Of a stretch of 64,000 nucleotides of DNA, positions 59,337 to 64,000 are shown in pieces. Both the position numbers and the translations under genes were made by a program. Within the stretch, counting starts at the first letter, position 1. Each line of letters begins with the position of its first letter. The DNA comes from F23-B02 sp963625685 (GTDB taxonomy: Bacteria; Bacillota; Clostridia; Oscillospirales; Oscillospiraceae), in contig CAVFTR010000001.1 in assembly GCA_963625685.1 (NCBI GenBank), positions 248,001-312,000 of the forward strand, read 5' to 3'. The notes under the pieces are model-generated. The model was not told where the DNA came from. It made no database searches and saw only the letters and a list, made by a program, of their open reading frames with translations.

Positions 59337-60325
59337 GGCTCAAAATGAGCGAGGGGATTGGCTTCCGCCGCTATTCTGAGCTCTGAATTATCAACATGAG
59401 TGTATATCTGCGTCGTGTTGAGATTATCGTGTCCCAGAAGCTCCTGAAGCGTTCGCACGTCAACGCCGTTTTGCAGCATCAGCGTCGCAGCGGTATGTCT
59501 GAGCTTATGCGACGAGTATTTTTCGGCGTCCAGGCCGGCGCGGCGCAGCGAGTTTTTTACCATACTGTGCACAGCCTCGCGGCTCATCCGCGTGCGCCTG
59601 TTTGAGAGGAAAAGCGCGTTTTTATCTATCGCCGCAATTCCCCTGCGCACGGCAAGGTACCGGTTTATCGCCTCTGCGCAGGCATCGTTAATATAGATGA
59701 CACGCTCCTTGCTGCCTTTACCGAACACTCTTATATGATCTGTACGGATATCAGACAGATTCAGCCCGACGATCTCGGAAATTCGCAGGCCGCAGTTTAA
59801 AAATATACACAGTATACAGTAATCACGCTCCTTGTTTTTGCCGTCAACAGAGGAGAGGAGGGACTGCGCCTCGGCAAGTGTCAGGTATCTCGGCAGCTTA
59901 TTGGGTATCTTGGGCACGTCGAGGTCCTGCAGTGGGTTTGTATCCAGCAGCTTTGCCTTGACGGTCAGATATTTATAAAAGCTGCGCAGCGTGGAGACCT
60001 TGCGCGCACGGGTCGACGCCATGGTGCCGTACTCGGCATCGCGGCTGCGCTGATTTTTGACCCTGTCACGCGAGAGATAGGCGAGATATTCATAGGCGTC
60101 GGACACCGTGATCGACTTTACAAAGTCAAGATCGATATCGCCGATGCCTATATCCTCAAGCTCGGTATCCCGCGGGACCAGACCGCGGCTTATCTTCATG
60201 TAACGGAAAAAGGTCCTTAGGTCCAGATAATATTCCTCGACAGTCTTCGGCGAATGGCCCTTGATGGTCTCATGATATATGAGAAAGCTTTTTATAATCT
60301 CAGGCGCTTCGGTCCTGTAATCCAT
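59324..60325 (-). CDS. Tyrosine recombinase XerC/XerD-like
   Basis: A 333-aa tyrosine recombinase with an N-terminal SAM-like core-binding domain (~1-130) and a catalytic domain. Active-site residues: R in CGLRISEIVGL, K region GKGSKERVIYI, HKLRHT (HxLR), LLGHDN (H) and the nucleophile Y in TQIYTH. The start is ATG at 60325 (GGAGCG upstream). Length and lack of nearby mobile-element genes fit a chromosome-dimer-resolution type enzyme better than an integrase; no dif-like site was found in the window. Confidence 0.88.
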   Translation of the reverse strand: MDYRTEAPEIIKSFLIYHETIKGHSPKTVEEYYLDLRTFFRYMKISRGLVPRDTELEDIGIGDIDLDFVKSITVSDAYEYLAYLSRDRVKNQRSRDAEYGTMASTRARKVSTLRSFYKYLTVKAKLLDTNPLQDLDVPKIPNKLPRYLTLAEAQSLLSSVDGKNKERDYCILCIFLNCGLRISEIVGLNLSDIRTDHIRVFGKGSKERVIYINDACAEAINRYLAVRRGIAAIDKNALFLSNRRTRMSREAVHSMVKNSLRRAGLDAEKYSSHKLRHTAATLMLQNGVDVRTLQELLGHDNLNTTQIYTHVDNSELRIAAEANPLAHFEPKKD

Positions 60326-60358
60326 TAAAAACGCTCCAATCGATTTTTTACTGATATC

Positions 60359-60388
60359 ATTATAGCAGGGCAGCAATATAGCTGTCTA
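60359..60388 (-). promoter_or_regulatory. Promoter of the recombinase gene
   Basis: On the minus strand TAGACA (60383-60388), an 18-bp spacer and a perfect TATAAT (60359-60364). Confidence 0.6.
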
Positions 60389-60449
60389 TTGGCAAATTGA
60401 CTAATAATTAAGCAAAATAAAGATTTTGTTCAATTCAGGGGGGATGAAA

Positions 60450-60497
60450 AAGCAAAAACGCGTATTTAAGTGCCATTCATTCGCTCAATACGCGTTT
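60450..60497 (-). terminator. Terminator after the DUF6873-like gene (minus strand)
   Basis: AAACGCGTATT pairs with AATACGCGTTT across a 20-nt loop; the minus-strand transcript then has TTGCTTTTT. Confidence 0.82.
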
Positions 60498-60500
60498 CCG

Positions 60501-61241
60501 CTAAAGCTCTTCAATTATCGGTATCGCGCTGCCGATATCAAATAAGGGCTCGTCCGTCAGATACACGGCGCTCACGCCGCGTTCATTCAGAAAGCGCTCT
60601 ATACGCGATCTCTCGTCCGGAGCATTTATGACGCCCGTAAACGCCATTTCGTTTCTGCTTATCTTGAACGATGCTCCGCCTATAAAGCCGTGCTCAAATC
60701 CATCCAGAGCCGCGAGCTTTTCGCTGACAGTCAGAACGCTCATCCCGGCGGCCGCTGCTATGGACGCAATTTTTTTATCCGCTGTGATCACGGAGTTTTC
60801 ATCGACTACGCACACCGAGCATTTTGTGTATCCCTGTTTGCAGCAAAGCCTTGTGCCGCTTATAAGCCGCGTTATCAGCTCGTCAGCGGCCTTGGGCGCA
60901 TATATCAGCTTATCTCCGACTATACATATATTCAGTCCCGCGTCATACGGATAGTCCGGTATTTTCGGGTCCTCCGTTTTTATCAGCTCTATATTGTTAA
61001 TTAATTCGCAATCATTGGCCGCGCTCTCACGAGCAGCGAGTCTTCGCCCGCCGAGATGCACAGCCATAAGGTCGCAGTGTCCGGCAAGACGTGGATCGAC
61101 AAATTCGTTATTTTTTAGCCAAATTGGAGTGATATTTCGCTCCAAAAGCGCAGTTTCAAGAGCTTTTTTGTACTTTTCTCCGAGTATGATCCGCCGGACT
61201 TTTCCCTGCGGGAGATGCGGCTTTTCGACAAAACTCATCAT
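60501..61241 (-). CDS. DUF6873-like protein (pentein/GME-fold), unknown function
   Basis: A 246-aa protein that resembles the uncharacterised DUF6873 family, described as having a guanidine-modifying-enzyme (pentein) fold. Visible features: FVDPRLAGHCDLMAVHLGGR near residue 50, CCKQGYTKCSVCVVDENSVIT near the middle and GFIGGASFKIS at about 190. A conserved histidine (H54) and several cysteines are candidates for catalysis, but no specific activity can be assigned. It follows radA with a 1-bp gap, in an operon with a CwlD-like amidase. Confidence 0.65.
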   Translation of the reverse strand: MMSFVEKPHLPQGKVRRIILGEKYKKALETALLERNITPIWLKNNEFVDPRLAGHCDLMAVHLGGRRLAARESAANDCELINNIELIKTEDPKIPDYPYDAGLNICIVGDKLIYAPKAADELITRLISGTRLCCKQGYTKCSVCVVDENSVITADKKIASIAAAAGMSVLTVSEKLAALDGFEHGFIGGASFKISRNEMAFTGVINAPDERSRIERFLNERGVSAVYLTDEPLFDIGSAIPIIEEL

Positions 61242-61242
61242 A

Positions 61243-62607
61243 TCAGCCGAGCGTTGCCTTTACCGCTTCTCGAATATCCTTAACGCTTATCAGCTCAAGG
61301 CCCTCGGGTCTGCGTATATCGTCCTTTACGTGGGCCGGTATGACGCAGCGCCTGAAGCCGAGGCGAGCTATCTCCGAAAGGCGCGAGTTAAGGCTGCTCA
61401 CGCTTCTTATCTCGCCCGAAAGCCCGACCTCGCCGACTGCCGCAAGATCACGGCCAAGCGGCAGATCCCTGAAGCTGCTCGCGATCGCCAGAAGGGTCGC
61501 GAGATCCGCAGCCGGCTCCTCGAGCTCAAGGCCGCCTATTACATTTATATATGCGTCGCATGCCGAAACCGACATCCCGCCTCGCTTTTCGAGCACCGCG
61601 AGCAGCAGCGTAGCTCTGTTATAATCAATACCGTTTGAGCTGCGCCGGCCGGAATTATACGCAGCCGGAGCTATGAGCGCCTGAATTTCGGCGAGGATCG
61701 GCCGCGAGCCCTCTATAACGCAGGTAACGCATGTGCCCGGAGCATTCTCCGGACGGCCGGACAGTAATATCTCCGAGGGATTTGCAAGCTCCCTCAGTCC
61801 CCTGTCGTTCATTTCAAAAACACCGATCTCATTGGTCGAGCCGAAGCGGTTTTTGCCGGCTCTGAGTATTCTGAACGAGGTGCTTCGCTCGCCCTCAAAA
61901 TACAGGACGCAGTCGACCATGTGCTCAAGCACCTTGGGGCCGGCTATGCTTCCCTCTTTATTGATATGGCCTATGACAAAGGTCGTAAAGCCCTTTTCCT
62001 TCGTCAGGCGCATTATGGACATCGTACACTCTCGTACCTGGCTGATGCTTCCCGGCGCCGAGCTTATATCCGCGTCAAACATCGTCTGTATGGAGTCTAT
62101 TATCACGATATCCGGCGAGAGCGCCTCGATGTTTTCCATTACCTCGGCAAGGCCGGTCTCGGCAAGTACATATATCTCTCCCTTATCTACGCCGAGGCGC
62201 TGTGCGCGCATTTTGAGCTGGCGCTCGCTTTCCTCGCCGGTCACATACAGCATCTTCTGCCCTGCCTCGGTGAGACCGCACAGCTGCAGCAGCAGCGTGG
62301 ATTTTCCGATACCGGGCGCGCCGCCCACCAGAACGAGCGAGCCGCGCACAGCACCGCCGCCGAGCACCCGGTCAAACTCGCCGATGCCCGTGGAAAAGCG
62401 CATTTCCGCCTCGGTGTCGAGCTCTGATAGGAGCTTCGGCTTTTTGCTGAGCGCCGAACGCGCCGCATTCTTAGCGCTGCCCTTGCCTTTTATATCCGCC
62501 TTCACCTCGACAAGACTGTCCCATGCGCCGCAGGCAAGGCATTTTCCGCTCCATTTGAGCGTCTCGTTTCCACATTCCGAGCAGCAGAACACTGTCTTTT
62601 GTTTCAT
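61243..62607 (-). CDS. radA: DNA repair protein RadA
   Basis: A 454-aa RadA (Sms): N-terminal zinc finger (CCSECGNETLKWSGKCLACG), RecA-like ATPase with Walker A GAPGIGKST (~residues 101-109), the RadA-specific KNRFG (AGKNRFGSTNEIGVF, ~260), and a C-terminal Lon-like domain. A DnaB-type helicase promoting branch migration in recombination. ATG at 62607 with AAAGGAGAAAG upstream; the frame extends further upstream but without family similarity. Confidence 0.95.
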   Translation of the reverse strand: MKQKTVFCCSECGNETLKWSGKCLACGAWDSLVEVKADIKGKGSAKNAARSALSKKPKLLSELDTEAEMRFSTGIGEFDRVLGGGAVRGSLVLVGGAPGIGKSTLLLQLCGLTEAGQKMLYVTGEESERQLKMRAQRLGVDKGEIYVLAETGLAEVMENIEALSPDIVIIDSIQTMFDADISSAPGSISQVRECTMSIMRLTKEKGFTTFVIGHINKEGSIAGPKVLEHMVDCVLYFEGERSTSFRILRAGKNRFGSTNEIGVFEMNDRGLRELANPSEILLSGRPENAPGTCVTCVIEGSRPILAEIQALIAPAAYNSGRRSSNGIDYNRATLLLAVLEKRGGMSVSACDAYINVIGGLELEEPAADLATLLAIASSFRDLPLGRDLAAVGEVGLSGEIRSVSSLNSRLSEIARLGFRRCVIPAHVKDDIRRPEGLELISVKDIREAVKATLG

Positions 62608-62618
62608 AGCTTTCTCCT

Positions 62619-63326
62619 TTAAAGCTGCTGGCAGCTGAATTGTATGTACGACGCTACAAGCGTCATTGCTATCTTCGTCTGATGAGCGCCGTCGGCAAGA
62701 AGCGCCGCCTCCTGAGGATTGGACATGAAGCCGCATTCAACAAGTATCGCAGGGCAGTTTACGCTTGAGGTGAGCAGCAGCTCGTCTGGCGCGCTGTGAG
62801 CAACGCGTCTGTTTTCCGGATCGAGCGCCGATACCAGATTATCCTGCGTCAGCAGCCCCAGCTCCCTGCTTCCCTGAGTCCCTGCATACATCACCTCGGC
62901 TCCCCTCACGAGCCCGCTTGGATATTTATTCTGATGCACGCTTATGAGCACACAGCCGTCTATCGAGTTTGCCATATCGGCACGGGCGACGAGATCGTCA
63001 TGCTCGCTGTAGCTTTCGCTGTCAAGGCAACCGGAATCCGCAGCCCGCGTCAGATGATGCTCAATGCCGATAAGCTCGCACAGGCCGGACATCCTGAGCG
63101 CTATGGCGAGGTTCACGTCGCTTTCCTTGGCTCCGTCTTCCGATACCGCGCCGCCGTCTATCCCTCCGTGTCCGGGATCGATAAGCAGCGTATGAGTCCC
63201 GTACGGGCCTATAACGCTCTTTACCTCGTTCGGAAATGCGAAAAATATCGCCAGCGCGAGGACGGCCGCGGCGCAGCACGCTGCCGCCGGTTTTGCAATG
63301 CTTTTAAGCTTTACGGTAATAAACAT
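62619..63326 (-). CDS. cwlD: N-acetylmuramoyl-L-alanine amidase, CwlD-like
   Basis: A 235-aa amidase_3 protein with an N-terminal membrane anchor (ACCAAAVLALAIFFAF, ~residues 15-31) and the zinc sites DPGHGGIDGG (H ~52), LISVHQN (H ~131) and the catalytic glutamate in LVECGFMS (~196). CwlD prepares cortex muramic-delta-lactam in spores, and the size (237 aa in Bacillus) fits. An exact CwlD role rather than another amidase_3 is inferred. Its start codon abuts a perfect hairpin. Confidence 0.82.
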   Translation of the reverse strand: MFITVKLKSIAKPAAACCAAAVLALAIFFAFPNEVKSVIGPYGTHTLLIDPGHGGIDGGAVSEDGAKESDVNLAIALRMSGLCELIGIEHHLTRAADSGCLDSESYSEHDDLVARADMANSIDGCVLISVHQNKYPSGLVRGAEVMYAGTQGSRELGLLTQDNLVSALDPENRRVAHSAPDELLLTSSVNCPAILVECGFMSNPQEAALLADGAHQTKIAMTLVASYIQFSCQQL

Positions 63327-63367
63327 AAAATCACCCCATTAACAAGCTATGTCGATGGGGTGATTTT
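63327..63367 (-). promoter_or_regulatory. Perfect 13-bp hairpin abutting the cwlD-like start codon
   Basis: On the minus strand AAAATCACCCCAT-type arms (63355-63367 and 63327-63339) pair perfectly across a 15-nt loop, and the ATG (63326-63324) follows at once. The downstream arm contains the Shine-Dalgarno GGGGTGA, so the stem would hide it. It may instead help terminate the upstream aminotransferase transcript. Confidence 0.6.
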
Positions 63368-63390
63368 TATATCAGACCTGGATCAGTTTT

Positions 63391-63422
63391 TGATATAATC
63401 CCCGCCTGGGGCAATTATATCA
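63391..63422 (-). promoter_or_regulatory. 32-bp imperfect palindrome at the aminotransferase stop codon
   Basis: TGATATAAT-CCCC / GGGG-AATTATATCA, symmetric around GCCT, covering the stop codon. There is no T-run after it on the minus strand (AAAAACTG), so it is not a normal terminator for that gene; it could be an operator. Confidence 0.4.
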
Positions 63423-64000
63423 TTCGCTGACGAATTTTTCAAGGCGGTCAAGGCCCTTCTCTATGTTTTCCATCGAGGCGGCATACGACCAGCGGACAAA
63501 ATTCTTCATACCGAAGCCGGAGCACGGGACCACGGCGACGAGCGCCTTTTCAAGCAGCGCCACGGCAAAGTCGTCGTCATTTTCGATTAGCTTTCCGCCG
63601 AGAGTCCTGCCGACGAGCTTTTCGATGTTCATCATAACATAGAACGCACCGTTGGGCTTTATGCAGCTGACTCCGGGGATCTCGTTTATACGCTTGACTA
63701 TGTAATCGCGGCGCTCAAGGAAGGCAAGGCGCATCGCCTCGATGCTCTCCTGCGGGCCGGTAAGCGCTTCAACTGACGCCCACTGGCTGATGGTGGACGG
63801 AGCGCTCGTGGAATGGCTCAGATAGTTAGACATTATCTTTGCAAGAGTCTTGTTCGCGGCACAGTAGCCGACGCGCCAGCCGGTCATAGCGTAGGATTTT
63901 GATACGCCGTTAACGAGCAGCGTGCGCTCCTTGACCTCCTCGCCGAGGCTCGCTATGCTCGTAAATTCCATTCCATCGTAAATTAGCTGATAGTATATCT
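63420..64000 (-). CDS. Class I/II pyridoxal-phosphate aminotransferase, 5' truncated by window edge
   Basis: The visible ~193 C-terminal residues belong to the AspC-like aminotransferase family: the PLP lysine is in NGVSKSYAMTGWRVGY, and the substrate-carboxylate arginine in FVRWSYA near the C-terminus. The frame stays open to base 64000 (residues YYQLIYDGMEF continue the family pattern), so the gene continues outside. Probably aspartate aminotransferase, though related enzymes share these motifs. It lies upstream of the amidase-radA operon. Confidence 0.85.
   Translation of the reverse strand, partial: IYYQLIYDGMEFTSIASLGEEVKERTLLVNGVSKSYAMTGWRVGYCAANKTLAKIMSNYLSHSTSAPSTISQWASVEALTGPQESIEAMRLAFLERRDYIVKRINEIPGVSCIKPNGAFYVMMNIEKLVGRTLGGKLIENDDDFAVALLEKALVAVVPCSGFGMKNFVRWSYAASMENIEKGLDRLEKFVSE

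Noticed and set aside
59324..60325. The tyrosine recombinase as the integrase of a mobile element
   Set aside because: No att-like direct repeats, excisionase, tRNA target or cargo genes are seen; the flanks are housekeeping genes and the protein has the Xer size.
1..64000. CRISPR arrays, IS elements, rRNA or tRNA genes
   Set aside because: No regularly spaced repeats, transposase frames, rRNA signatures or recognisable tRNA cloverleafs were seen on either strand; a tRNA search program was not available.

Overview
The window is a GC-rich, densely packed piece of a Firmicutes chromosome, almost certainly from an endospore-forming member of the class Clostridia, and most like the Oscillospiraceae/Ruminococcaceae group. 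The reasons are a complete spoIIIAA-AH operon, other sporulation genes (ytfJ/gerW, a SPOCS-LysM protein, yunB, cotJ, a cwlD-like amidase), a fused IspH-ribosomal protein S1 gene, the cdaA-cdaR c-di-AMP module, remA, a PASTA kinase with its phosphatase, and a tyrosine T-box. The genus cannot be fixed from sequence reading alone. Nearly all of it is housekeeping backbone: there is no prophage, IS element, CRISPR array, rRNA or recognisable tRNA.

Layout. 1-53798 reads almost entirely on the + strand in long operons with 1-11 bp overlaps. 1-2503 holds the end of a DUF2953 gene, gerW, a D,D-carboxypeptidase and rluB. 2590-7491 holds an RpiR-type regulator, a BaiN-like flavoprotein, cmk and ispH-rpsA. 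7575-9321 is carD-ispD-ispF. 9412-10784 is a DUF3343/class V aminotransferase pair. 10792-24797 runs from cdaA-cdaR through an rseC-like gene, yicC, remA, gmk, rpoZ, priA, def, fmt, rsmB, rlmN, prpC and prkC to rsgA. 24857-30919 is a small membrane protein, a spore-coat protein and spoIIIAA-AH. 31027-39990 is asp23, nusB, xseAB, ispA, dxs, tlyA, nadK, argR and recN. 39973-42372 is a T-box operon with tyrS. 42431-46892 is rpe, recR, rnj, a dipeptidase and an ArsC-like gene. rnpB (minus strand) and murD diverge from about 47300, followed by an aluminium-resistance-type PLP protein, yunB and ligA. 52759-53798 is a fused cotJA-cotJB and cotJC.

From 53800 the strand pattern becomes mixed: a dicarboxylate symporter and a PPi-type phosphofructokinase (minus), fructose-bisphosphate aldolase and a degenerate P-type ATPase (plus), then a tyrosine recombinase, a DUF6873-like gene, radA, a CwlD-like amidase and a truncated aminotransferase (minus).

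Genes that work together: ispD, ispF, ispH, dxs and ispA supply most of the MEP/prenyl route; def and fmt form the N-formyl-methionine cycle; prpC and prkC form a signalling pair; pfp and fba are consecutive glycolytic steps transcribed divergently. The observations most worth following up are: a P1B-ATPase-like protein that has lost its actuator domain and most catalytic motifs (57656-59296); a CotJA-CotJB fusion (52759-53202); an internal ribosome-binding site and possible internal promoter that could give free S1 from the ispH-rpsA fusion (5911-6288); perfect hairpins abutting the start codons of two cell-wall genes (616-653, 63327-63367); a SpoIIIAG lacking about half its usual length; and a short unexplained element between recR and rnj (43862-43980).
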